A stretch of DNA of 64,000 nucleotides from Triglochin maritima (taxonomy: Eukaryota; Streptophyta; Magnoliopsida; Alismatales; Juncaginaceae). Numbering within the stretch: position 1 is the first letter of the stretch; the number at the start of each line of letters is the position of its first letter. The notes beneath the pieces were generated by a model, which had not been told where the DNA came from, searched no databases, and saw nothing but the letters and a program-made list of their open reading frames with translations. Position numbers and translations under genes: made by a program. Location of the stretch: the NCBI GenBank assembly GCA_963682175.1, contig OY821784.1:26083621-26147620 (forward strand). The letters run 5' to 3'. This document shows, one piece after another, positions 11,111 through 20,962 of the stretch.

Positions 11111-11534
11111 TGTAGGCTTTCGTGTCCCTATGTATGTATATATTTTTAATTTTTTGTACATGCATATAAGATCGATTTCCATATTTTCGATGATTTCATG
11201 TACATTATCATATATTTTATTTTAATACAATGTAATCTACATATATATTAAAATAAATAGAAGAGGATATACCCAAAGGTTCTCTAAAACATTTATGAAG
11301 ATCCGGAGTTACGTTGCGCATTGAATCGTCCACCGATTCGTCTCCAAGTGTTCATCAATCTCTAAACAAGATTAAAGAGAAAGGAGCTAGTCAATCGATC
11401 TCTCAATTAAGGTTAGAATATAGCTAATTAATAACCCCTTCTATGCTCCAAAGAAATTAATCTGTAGCACACAATTAAAATTAAAAGAATTTTGGATGGA
11501 ATGATGGAGAAATTGGAGAGGGAATAATTTTGCA
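11111..11534 (-). mobile_element. Family A LTR, left piece
   Basis: Begins TGTAGGCTTTCGTGTCC and follows the 52614-54788 copy closely (the 'gatccggagt' and 'ccaccgatt' blocks, then the 'gagaaaggagctagtcaatcgatc' type block). It breaks off at ATTTTGCA where copia-2 begins. The continuation lies at 20225-20962. Confidence 0.85.
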
Positions 11535-11660
11535 CTGGAGAAACTGATTAGGGTTCCTAACCCTAGCCGCTCTTACACCTCCTTCAATCCACAATTCGTG
11601 ATCTCAATCCTCTTTAGGGTTTGTTCTCCGTTCATCCACCCCGTTGGTGGATTTCTCGCA
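11535..11660 (+). repeat. Copia-2 5' LTR, truncated
   Basis: The right 116 bp or so (from CTGATTAGGGTTCC) match 20109-20224 closely and end TTTCTCGCA. The left about 435 bp of the LTR are missing. Confidence 0.85.
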
Positions 11661-11672
11661 TGGTATTAGAGC
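11661..11672 (+). other. Copia-2 primer-binding site
   Basis: TGGTATTAGAGC directly follows the LTR: the initiator-Met type site with one C-to-T change. Confidence 0.9.
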
Positions 11673-12567
11673 TTTTCCTGAAGAAATCATACAAAGGATC
11701 GTCCGATGGCATCCGGTGGCTCGCCTCTCTATGGATCAGAAAGTCTCTATCCTTTTCCCACCACAATAAATGTCAGCAACTTCATCTCCATGAAGCTATC
11801 ACCCTCAAACTATTTACTGTGGGAAATGCAACTTCTTGGACTCATCGAGTCACAAGGTATGGCTGGGTTTATCGACGAGGGTTTTCCTATGCCTGAGAAA
11901 ACTATCAAGGAATCCAGTGAGGATTCTGAGCCCAAAGTTGTGCAAAATCCAAAATATGACCGTTGGAAGCGATCAGATAGCCTTCTGAAGGCATAGATCA
12001 TTAGTACTCTTGGAGAAGGAGTTCTTAACGTGGTAGTTCGTCTGGAGACGTCGAAGGAGGTCTGGGAAGCGTTAAAGCATGCCTTTGCTCAGAACTCTGA
12101 AGAATGCGAGTTTCAACTCCTTCAACAACTCCAGATGCTCCGCAAGAAAGCCTGTAAGGACCTTCAAGAGTACTTAAGAAGGTTCAAGTTGTTCTGTGAT
12201 GAGCTTGCTGATTGACATCATTTCATGCTTATATTTGTATCTTATATCCATTATCTTACACCTAAGCAATGCTACGTGACGAGTTTATGTTTAGTTTTCA
12301 GAAATAAAGAGGTTTGAAGGGAAGAGGCATGAAAGGACCCAAAAGCAGGAAAAATGACTTAATTGTGAGACCTGGGGACCAAGATGCAAGACAGAACGAC
12401 CAGACAGAAGGACCTAAGAGCAAAACAGGAGACTCCACACCATCATGGGGAGTATTTTGTCAATTCGATTCGGGTCGGAGCTCCAACAAACCATGTAGAT
12501 GCATCCAGGACCAACAAAGACCACCAGCAAAGCCCACAACAAATCCCAGATGAATCCAGAACTTATA

Positions 12568-12737
12568 GACCGCAAATTGGCGGTCTTGGACCGCTAATTG
12601 GCGGTCCATATTGCTCTGGATCCACTAAGTTTCGTGGAGAATGTGTATTAGTGTATTCTTAGTCTATTTGTGGTGTTGGTTTAGTCCCACATCGGGGGAT
12701 TGTCCTGGATTAGCTTTTTCCATGCTTATAAATAAAA
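12568..12737 (+). promoter_or_regulatory. Athila LTR C-i promoter: palindrome pair plus TATA
   Basis: Two 18-bp near-palindromes of the form GACCGCNAATTGGCGGTC lie at 12568-12585 and 12589-12606, 21 bp apart. The TATA box begins 120 bp downstream at 12726. The same geometry recurs in LTRs C-ii, C-iii, E (both) and F. Confidence 0.75.
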
Positions 12738-13520
12738 CTCTTCACCTCCCATTGTATCCATCTCTCTCTTTGGTGGCCATCTTCCCTACTAAGAGTGAAG
12801 TCTTGAAGCAAAACTCTAGTGGAGGAAGAGCTACTTGTAATTGAGTGAGTTAATAATAGAAGTTTTCCTTTAATTATGTTGTTTCTCTCTTAGTAATTTC
12901 CTTTCATATGTTTGCTTTGTTGCTTGTTATATTGTATGCTTCCTTAATATTTCTTGCTTGATTAGTATAACTTTCATTTCAGTATTATGCTTTCTTTTGC
13001 TAATATAGTTAGTGTAATGAGTAGTGAGTAGTTCCATCCCCATTTGGGGGTGGAGAAATATGTGATACAATCATGTAGTGTATTAAGTGTGTGTTATTTT
13101 TATCCCTTGAGCTTTATATGATTTCCATAACCATCTAATGGGTCTCCACTCTTATCTTTGATATGCTAATGCTCTTGAATGAAGCTTAGCTTATGCTTTG
13201 ATTAGTGGACCTATTTTATGGGGAATGATAAGGTTAGGATATAGATGAAGTTAATATTGGAAACACAAGTTGTAGTGTGTGAGCTCTTGTTGCCTTTACC
13301 TTAGCTAATGTCTTGTATGTTTTAATGATGTAGTCTTATCTTAATTCATGTAGAGGCATAGTAGGGTCTAGTCTTGTAATGTCCTTAATCCTTTTTAAGA
13401 CTAATCTTGTTTTGGGCCTTGTTTAGGTGCTTAAGTGGTGATTTGGAGTGGATGGCTGAGATTGATTGGGGAGTTGAAGTGGATGGTGGAGAATTGGGGG
13501 GAAGAGTTTAAGTGGTGAGT

Positions 13521-13523
<3 letters not shown>

Positions 13524-13593
<70 letters not shown>
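13524..13593. repeat. (TC)n microsatellite, about 35 units
   Basis: Nearly pure CT/TC run followed by CGCTCGCGC and a second short TC run at about 13623-13642. This type of CT tract is common in LTR leader regions. Confidence 0.95.
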
Positions 13594-13596
<3 letters not shown>

Positions 13597-13925
13597 CGCG
13601 CATTCCTCTCTCTCACCGCTCAAACTCTCTCTCTCTCTCTCTGATCAGACCTCCGGTGCGTGGAGGAGCTCGAGCCGTGCGGTTCTGAAGGCGAGGCAAG
13701 GATCGGACGTTCGCCGGTGAGGGTAGATCGTTGTTGGGTTGGTTTTCACCGGAGGAGGTGATTTGCGAGGAAAAGCTCGCCGTCGAGTCTTCGAAGGCTT
13801 CTTCAAGTCTTCAAGGTATGTCAAACTTTACTTTGATGCTCACTTGTGCTTTGGTGGGTGTTGGGGTGGTCGACGGTAGGCCGGAGGGCTCGTCGGACCC
13901 GTGCAGCAGCGTTCTGCACTGTAAT

Positions 13926-14439
13926 CGGTCGACCGGTGGCATGGTTCGGTCGACCGGTTGTAGAGAAATTTGGGCGAAATCCCTTGTACCGGTCGAACGA
14001 TACCATGATGGTGGTCGACCGGTAGTGCATTTGAAGCAAGGGGTGGAGACTCTGTGTGTTTTCGGTCGAACGGGACCCCTTTGCCGGTCGACCGAAAGCA
14101 CTGTTGTAAGTCGGTTGGGGGCGTTGACCATCCAAACGGTCGACCGCCTTGTTGACTTATTCGACCGGCGATTAAAAATAACTTAAGTTGGTTCGACCGT
14201 GAGATGTTCCGGTCGACCGGTGCACTATGCGGATTTTCGAGTTTGGTACTGGTCGTTTTCGGTCGACCGGTGAGTTTGGGTCGTTCGACCGTTGGTGCAT
14301 AGTACTGTGGCACGAGTTTTTACTGGTCGAATTCCGTCGAACGGGACCCCTTTTCCGTTCGACCGATTGACAGTTTTGTTGGTTGGGCCAGTCCTGCTGA
14401 GAGGATTCGGTCGACCGGTTGGGAGTTTTCGTTCGACCG
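13926..14439. promoter_or_regulatory. Palindrome array of the chromovirus LTR (22-bp pairs)
   Basis: Sites of CGGTCGACCG type start at 13990/14012, 14063/14085, 14260/14282, 14334/14356 and 14408/14430, each 22 bp apart. Looser pairs are 13926/13947 (21), 14137/14158 (21) and 14190/14210 (20). The sequence between pairs is unrelated to the copia LTRs that carry the same motif. Orientation relative to a promoter is uncertain here. Confidence 0.7.
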
Positions 14440-14480
14440 TTTGGTACGGTTTTTGTGTGTTCTTGTGTTGTGAAGCCAGC

Positions 14481-14740
14481 TCGAGATGGCAACGGATCTC
14501 CGGCCCTAGTGGGGTGACCGGTGCCGGCCTGAGAGTGGTTCACGGGTGTTGTCGGGCCAGCCCAAGAAAGCAACGGATCTCCGGCGCTAGTGGGGTGACC
14601 GGTGCCGGCCTGAGGGTGGTTCGCGTGTGGGGCCAGCTCAAGATGGCAACGGATCTCCGGCCCTAGAGGGGTGACGGTGTCGGCCTGAGAGTGGTCTTCT
14701 GGACAGCTCAAGATGGCAGCGGTACAGAGGATACCGACCT
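14481..14740. repeat. GC-rich minisatellite, unit about 76-81 bp
   Basis: The core CAACGGATCTCCGGC recurs at 14490, 14571 and 14647, each time followed by a GTGACCGGTGCCGGCCTGAG-like stretch. A decayed fourth copy starts near 14712. Confidence 0.85.
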
Positions 14741-14756
14741 GAGAGTAATCCGGCGG

Positions 14757-14870
14757 TGCCTGGGGCACATGTGTGTGTTGACCGAGGATATTTCCGATCG
14801 TGGTGCCTGGGGCACATTGTTGTCGCCGAGGGAGTTTCCGGCTGAGGTGCCTGGGGCACGTGTGTGAGGG
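14757..14870. repeat. Short minisatellite with GCCTGGGGCAC core
   Basis: GTGCCTGGGGCAC recurs near 14756, 14803 and 14848, a period of about 46 bp, each followed by TGT/CGAGG-rich sequence. Confidence 0.8.
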
Positions 14871-15649
14871 TTGGGCTAGAGGACCCGTGGGACCCGTCAC
14901 TGTTTGGTGTCTACTGTGGTAGGGAGAGAGTTCCTGAGGACCCAGTGAGACGTTTGTTGGTCTATCGCATTTCATATCATACATGCTTTAGATATCTAGT
15001 CATTTATTGTTATAGAGGTTTGGCATACGGGGTTTCCTCTCGCGAAACTCAGGCATATTCATGTTTTATGTCAGGTCGTAGGCAGCATTAGGAGGTGGTG
15101 ACCGCGGAGGAGCGCCTTCGGGACCAGATCCTGCTTTCCCTGTTTTGGAGGTCCGAGTGATTACATGTATATTTTCCTTATCTTTTGTTGTAATCACACT
15201 TTTGTAAACTCTCAGATATATATATTGTATATATGTTGGTGCACCAGTTGGCCTTTTTCGTTGGTAATATCCTCGTGTTGTGTTTTATTAAAAATTTAAT
15301 TTCTTCCGCTTTTGAGGATGTTACAAGTCTTTATACTTGAGTTCATGTAGCTTCATTCCAACTATTGTCTTGTATGTTTTAATGATGTAGTGAAATCTTA
15401 ATTCATGTGGAGGCAAAGTTGGATGTAGTTTTATGATTTCATGCACTACATGTTGTGAAGAGCTTAATGAACACACACACATACACTTCTTTATGTTCAC
15501 ATTATTTCTCTACCCCCTTTGGGGTTTAGTTTTATCGTTTCTTCTCCATCTCATTTCAGCTTTGTAGTGTAGTTTAGTGTAACCAACCTTTCTTCCCTTT
15601 CTTTACCTCTCGCCTTCGCACAAACCAAGTGTCGACACACCTCCCAGTG

Positions 15650-15700
15650 GACGACCCGTATTTTCTACCGCTTCAACGCGGTCGTGCACTTGCGGTTAAA
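15650..15700 (+). other. Conserved Athila LTR 3' block with predicted hairpin
   Basis: Contains CCGC-TTCAAC-GCGG, a 4-bp stem with a 6-nt loop, followed by GTGCACTTGCGG. Recognisable copies occur near the 3' end of every Athila-type LTR in the window (27835-27880, 51710-51752, 60305-60350, 62645-62692; inverted at 28440-28490, 34795-34850, 35868-35920, 39793-39840, 61065-61115). Confidence 0.7.
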
Positions 15701-16230
15701 TATAAAACGATCAATCACTTGCCGCTATCGGTAGGCCAGTCAGAGATCAGACAAAGGTGTTCTGGATGTTAAATGGACTTGGGAAGGAATATAACGCCTT
15801 CACTACAGTCCACTAGAAGCCTCCCCTTCCGTCTTATCTTGATCTTGTACCTATGCTTCAAAGCTATGAGCTTCGGGTCAAAAATGACGAAGCAGAGGAA
15901 CAAGTTCAGTTGGCATTCTTTAGTCAGAAACAGGAAGGGAAAGGAAATAAACAAGGAAAAGGACAGAGGGATGGAGGCTTCTCCTCGAAGGGTAGGGGTT
16001 TTCAACCCAACGCTCAAGGAAAGCCACCCCCTCCACAAAGTGCCCAAGAATCGGGTCCAGTTGGTGAAGCGAGTGCACCAGAAGCTGCAAGCACTAATCC
16101 TACTCACAAGAGACCTTATGTAGTCTGTCAGATTTGCTCAAAGCCAGGGCATGAGGCTATCAAATGCTGGCATCAGTTTAATCACTCTTTCCAACCAAGG
16201 GAGTTGCCTCAAGCCCTAGCCGCCATGACA

Positions 16231-19200
16231 GTTGAGGATTCTCTTGAGGATTGGTACACAGATTCTGGAGCAACCACTCACATCACAGGTAATGCAGGTA
16301 TGCTCCATTCACTTAGGCCATACAATGGATCTGATAAAATTATGGTTGGGAATGGACAATTATTGCCATCACACACACTGGATCTGCCACAATCAAACAT
16401 CATAAAGGTTCATTTACTCTAAATAATGTGTTGTTTGCACCAAATATGAAACAAAACTTGTTGTCTGTAAGCAAATTTACTAACTCTTTTCCTTACAATG
16501 TTGAATTCTCCAACACTCAATTCTTTATAAAAAATAGACACATTGGAACAATAATCACCACTGGGAAATTAAGAGATGACCTTTACACTCTACCCAGTGA
16601 ACCTCATAAGGCCTTTTTCTCAAACAGGCAAAGAAATGTAGACTCACATATCTGGCACTGTAGACTTGGACATCCTAATCCTAAAGTGTTGGAGGATCTT
16701 CAACATAAAGGCTCAATTTGCATCACTAAAACAATTCAACCTCCAAATTCCATATGAAGTAGTTGTCAACTAGGCAAAGCTACTAGACTTCCTTTTTCAA
16801 ACTCTGACTCATATTCCTTTAAATCCTTTGATAAGATACATTGTGACTTGTGGGGACCCTCACCTATTGTGGGGAGAAACAATTTTAGATATTATGCTTG
16901 TTTTGTTGATGATTGCACCAGATATACCTGGATCTTTCCATTAAAATTGAAGTCTGATTTGTTTGACTGTTATGTTTTTTTGAAAATTTCATCCAAACAT
17001 AATTCAATATGGCATCAAGACTTTTCAGTGTGATGGTGGTGGTGAATTTTCATCTAACATCTTTCAAAATCATCTAAAAACCAATGGAGTAAACTTACAA
17101 ATGTCCTGTTCACACACTCCAGAGCAAAATGGAGTGGTTGAAAGAAGACATAGACTTATTGTAGATATGGGACTCACCTTACTCATTAATAGTGGAGTAC
17201 CCAAGAAGTATTGAGTGGAAGCTTTTCATACTGCTGTATTTCTGTTAAATAGACTTCCAAATAAAAATGGGAACATACCCTATGTCTCCTTATTTTCAAG
17301 AAACCCTGATTATGCTTGTTTAAGGGTATTTGGGTGTTTATGCTTTCCATGTTTAACGGACTATACTCAAAATAAATTGTCTGATAGATCTTCTACTTGT
17401 GTATTCCTTGGATATAGTCTTAGACATAAAGGATATATGTGTCTTGATCCTCAAACAAAGAAAATATATATGACCAGGCATGTTATTTTCAATGAAAATT
17501 ACTTTCCATTTAAGAAAATTCCTGATATCTTGAACAAAAATGATTTTGAACCAATTGTTTTGGATTTTTCTGAATGGATATGTGAAAACGAATGCAACTC
17601 CACCAATACTAATGTTGTCTCTAGTGAACAATCCTTTCCTTCCATTAAAGGAATTGTCTCAGACTCAACTACATTGTCCCTAACTGAAAATGAGAATGAT
17701 GATGCTGAAGGGGAGCTTTGTAATATGCTCCATATCTGATGAGCCTCATTCAGTCTTCTCTCCTATTACTCACCAAGAAGGTAACCCAGGTAATATCTAC
17801 CAATCTCAACTTCATGACTGGGTTACACCCATTCCTGAACCCATTATTACATCACCACACACAACTGAAGGAAACAATTCATCTAATATTCATAATTCCT
17901 CACCTTTACATTTGCAAACCATTGCATCTGTTGATCAACCCGAATTTTCATCTGATATTCAGCATAATATTTCTTCTGATAGTGTTAATCATGAGGATCC
18001 TCGTATGCTTCATCATCCATTGTCCACTACTGAAACTACTTCACATCAGATGACAACTAGATCTCAATCTGGCATTAGCAAACCAAATCCTAAATATTCT
18101 CTTTTTCATCATATAGAACCCATTCCCCATGAGCCAAGCTCTGTCAGAGAGGCTCTTAGCCATCCTGGTTGGAAAAAGGCAATGGAGGAAGAGATGCATG
18201 CCCTATCACAAAATAATACATGGTATCTAGTACCACATCAGAAAACTATGCATATTATTGGTTGCAAATGGGTGTTTAGAGTTAAACTTCTTCCTGATGG
18301 ATCCTTCGACAAATTAAAAGCTAGGTTTGTGGCTAAAGAGTACAAACAATTTGAAGGTGTAGATTACCTTGAAACTTTCTCACCAGTAGTCAAGTCCACA
18401 ACAATTCGACTTATACTTAGTATTGCTGTTATGAATGATTGGGTCATAAATCAATTAGATGTGAAAAATGCATTTCTTCATGGCTCCATTGATGAATTGG
18501 TTCACATGTCTCAAGTCCCAGGTTTTGTGGACTCAAATTTTCCGACTCATGTCTGTAAGCTAAATAAGGCTCTCTATGGTCTCAAACAGTCACCTCGAGC
18601 ATGGTATGATCGTTTCACTTCCTTTTTACTTTCCAAAGGTTTTTTCAGCAGCACTTCTGATAACACTTTATTCATTTCCCACTATAATGGGCCACTTTTT
18701 TTGCTCATATATGTAGATGATATAATTATAACTGGGTCTAACAAGGATCATGTAGACTCTCTGATTAGTGATCTAGCATATGAATTCTCTTTGATAAATT
18801 TGGGAGCACTCCATCATTTTCTGGGTATTGAAGTAACTAGAAGCAAACATGGCTTATTTCTCACACAAAAACATTATGCATCCAGTATTTTACATAAAGC
18901 CAGCATGCACAATTCAAAATATATATCAGCACCCCTTTACCAGCTCGATTAGATAAAATCCACGATAATAATCAGTTTCATGATCCCACATATTTCAGAC
19001 AAATAGTAGGTGTTCTTCAATACCTTACATTGACCAGACCAGACTTAACCTTTAATGTGAAGTTCATATGTCAATACATGCATTCCCCTACCAACTACCA
19101 TTTTTCTTTATAAAAACGGATTCTTCGATTCGTAAATGGTACAGTTCCTTATGGTATGGACATTCATAAAGCTTCGTCCTTAGATTTATATGCATTTAGT

Positions 19201-19731
19201 GATAGTGATTGGGCAGGCTGTGAAACAACTCGAAGATCCACGAGTGGTCACTGCATCTTCTTGGGGTCAAATTGTTTAACTTGGAAAACCAAGAAACAAC
19301 CCATAGTTTCAAGATCTAGTGCTAAGGCTGAGTATCGTTCTATGGTTGTTGCCACAGCGGATCTCACTTGGGTCACTTTTCTTCTTCGAGACCTGCAAAT
19401 CCCACTGTCTATCACTCTTATTTTTTGTGATAATATTAGTGCACTACATATGTCAATAAATCATGTTATTCATGCTAGGACAAAACACATTGAGGTCGAC
19501 TACCACTTTGTACGTGAACGCGTGACTCTGGGTCTTCTCATCACCAAGCATGTTCCCTCCAAACATCAGCTGGCTGATGTGTTCACTAAGCCTTTGCCTA
19601 AAGATGCCTTCCGGAATTTTGTTACCAAACTCGGCCTCAATCACCAGCCAAGTTTGAAGGGGAGTATCAAGAATAACAAGAGTTCAACTGATCAAGACCT
19701 CCAAGCTACTCAAGAGAAGGAAGAGGGTTAG
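16231..19731 (+). pseudogene. Copia-2 pol remnant: protease, integrase, RT, RNase H
   Basis: The domains follow copia order. Protease shows WYTDSGATTHIT near 16252 with the catalytic DSGA intact. The integrase HHCC region (WHCRLGHPNPKVL) lies near 16651, then CDLWGPSP and VDDCTRYTWIFPL near 16840-16950; the frame is lost near 17030 and recovered in HTPEQNGVVERRH at 17110. RT spans about 18150-18950 with KWVFRVK, NAFLHGSIDELVHM, YGLKQSPRAW and an intact YVDDIIITG near 18711. RNase H has SDSDWAGC near 19198 and ADVFTKPLP near 19573. Stops or frame changes near 16420, 16755, 17030, 17212, 17738, 18950 and 19110 make it non-functional, but the damage is light compared with copia-1. Confidence 0.92.
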
Positions 19732-20224
19732 CCTATGATGAATTCCTAGACCTATTATCGAGGAACCAGCTCCAAGCCAAATGATGGTTTAAGCACTTGA
19801 TTAGGCTTTGTGATCTAATTAAGGTACCAGCCAAAATCAGTTGTGACTAGAGCCCATTACTTGAGATGGTGCACCTAGAAATGATGAATTGGGTCTAAGA
19901 AACTGAGGCCCAAAATCGGATCCCATTCGATCCATCGGTTGACACCCGATTATGCAAAGTAGAGTGATGTATTCGGTTCCTGGATGTTATTCTCGTTTGT
20001 TTATTTGGTCAGGATATCCGATTAACCCGGATACAAATCATATAAATACATGTAATAAAACTAAAACACTAACATGAAAACAACAGAAACTTTTTCTTCC
20101 GCCGCAACTGATTAGGGTTCCTAACCCTAGCCGCTCTTCCACCTCCTTCAATCCACAGTTCGTGATCTCAACCCTCTTTAGGGTTTGTTCTCCGTTCATC
20201 CACCCCCTTGGTGGATTTCTTGCA
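19665..20224 (+). repeat. Copia-2 3' LTR (about 560 bp)
   Basis: Begins right after the purine tract GAAGGGGAG (19656-19664) as TATCAAGAATAAC, where TG has apparently become TA, and ends GATTTCTTGCA. The last 116 bp match the truncated 5' LTR. A possible TATA is CATATAAATACATG near 20039. The RNase H frame runs slightly into it. Confidence 0.85.
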
Positions 20225-20962
20225 GTATTAACAAGGAAGGGAGGAGGGACCTATTTATAGAATTTCCTCTAACCCACATCATGTGCAAACCACTTACACA
20301 AGATCCCTTGTTAATCTCTTCACTAAACCATATCATGTGTAAACCACTTACACATGATCTCTTGTTTACATCGCCACTAAACCATATCATGGGCAAACCA
20401 ATTTGCACATGATCTCTTTTTTATTTTGCCACATTATCACCTCATAACTACATTTGACTAAGGTGGATTAAATACAACCATTAATCAGTAAAAAATATCT
20501 TATTAATATATGCAAAAATGTGGTCAAACAGTTGGACCATTTTTCACTATTTTTGACTCCACCAAATTTTGAATTAATATCAAACAAAATTTGGACTTTG
20601 GGGTTTTAGCAAATTCATATATTATAATGTTGTAGATCACATTATATCATGTAATATATTATCATATATAACGTCAAACATTATACCCCGTAATATATAC
20701 ATCTCATAAAATATTATGTATTATTCTAACCAAGTCATTTTAACGACATATTGATTTTATTAGTTTAGCACATGTATACTATTTCATAACACATGAAACT
20801 TAATACATCATATAAAATATAAAATAATATTTCTTGTTTCCCAATTTTGAGGTGTGACCTATAGAAGGATCTAATTTATGTTGGTAATGATATAAAACAC
20901 ATTATATCATAAACTATAAGCGGTATCTAGCTACACATTATAGTTACCCAAATAATAAAAAT
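20225..20962 (-). mobile_element. Family A LTR, right piece
   Basis: Continues the family A LTR interrupted by copia-2: minus-strand TATA (CCTATTTATAGA, about 20250), 'caaatttggactttggggtttt' type sequence and the 'gtgtgacctatagaaggatct' block, all in the same order as in 5809-7943. It is cut at 20962 by the gag-only element; the remaining right part was not found beyond it. A local triplication of a CACTAAACCATATCATG-type unit lies at about 20273-20405. The palindrome region is missing or decayed. Confidence 0.8.

Larger units (their letters stand above)
13375..15325. mobile_element. Chromovirus-type (Ty3/gypsy) solo LTR, 1951 bp
   Basis: Ends TGTAATGTCC...GGATGTTACA, typical of Tekay/chromovirus LTRs, flanked by AGTCT at 13370-13374 and 15326-15330. 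The surrounding Athila LTR sequence resumes directly after it. It holds a TC microsatellite, a palindrome array and two GC-rich minisatellites. No coding sequence belongs to it: open frames across 13811-14984 are by-products of the repeats. The lineage name rests on the LTR ends only. Confidence 0.88.
12209..15717 (+). mobile_element. Athila-type solo LTR C-i, split by a chromovirus LTR
   Basis: Starts TGATTGACATCATTTC and ends CGATCAATCA (inverted ends TGATTGA/TCAATCA). Flanked by CTTGC at 12204-12208 and 15718-15722 within copia-2 gag. Without the insert at 13375-15330 it is 1553 bp, the same length as copy C-ii at 35847-37399. It is assigned to Athila-like gypsy because the related LTRs D and E are followed by the TTTTTGGCGCCGTTGCCGGGG primer site and gag-protease. 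TATA (TTATAAATAAAA) at 12726-12737. Confidence 0.92.
11706..16230 (+). pseudogene. Copia-2 gag remnant, split by an Athila LTR
   Basis: Copia capsid protein. The start ATG at 11706 follows the primer-binding site. The first exon-like piece (11706-12208) carries FISMKLSPSNYLLWEMQLL and later LQEYLRRFKLFCDEL, characteristic of the UBN2/RVT gag domain; a TAG at 11994-11996 breaks it. The second piece starts at 15718 after the insert (GLGKEYNAF motif near 15779) and includes a glycine/lysine-rich stretch. A CCHC zinc knuckle, CQICSKPGHEAIKC, lies near 16126. A stop occurs around 15815. The frame is consistent across the insert once it is skipped. Confidence 0.88.
11535..20224 (+). mobile_element. 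Copia-2: nearly complete but decayed Ty1/copia element
   Basis: Order is truncated 5' LTR, primer-binding site, gag, protease, integrase, RT, RNase H, 3' LTR. The only large foreign insert is the Athila solo LTR at 12209-15717. The element sits inside a family A LTR. The 5' LTR lacks about 435 bp of its left side, so the target duplication cannot be verified. A few stops and frameshifts break the polyprotein; most catalytic motifs are still readable. Confidence 0.9.

Noticed and set aside
13423..13623. Open frame encoding a long Arg-Glu repeat
   Set aside because: Simply the TC/GA microsatellite read in frame.
13811..14984. Overlapping open frames of 100-270 codons on both strands, rich in VDR, RST and GRP
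   Set aside because: They are translations of the CGGTCGACCG palindromes and GC-rich minisatellites in a solo LTR. Frames on several strands at once and no known domain argue against genes.
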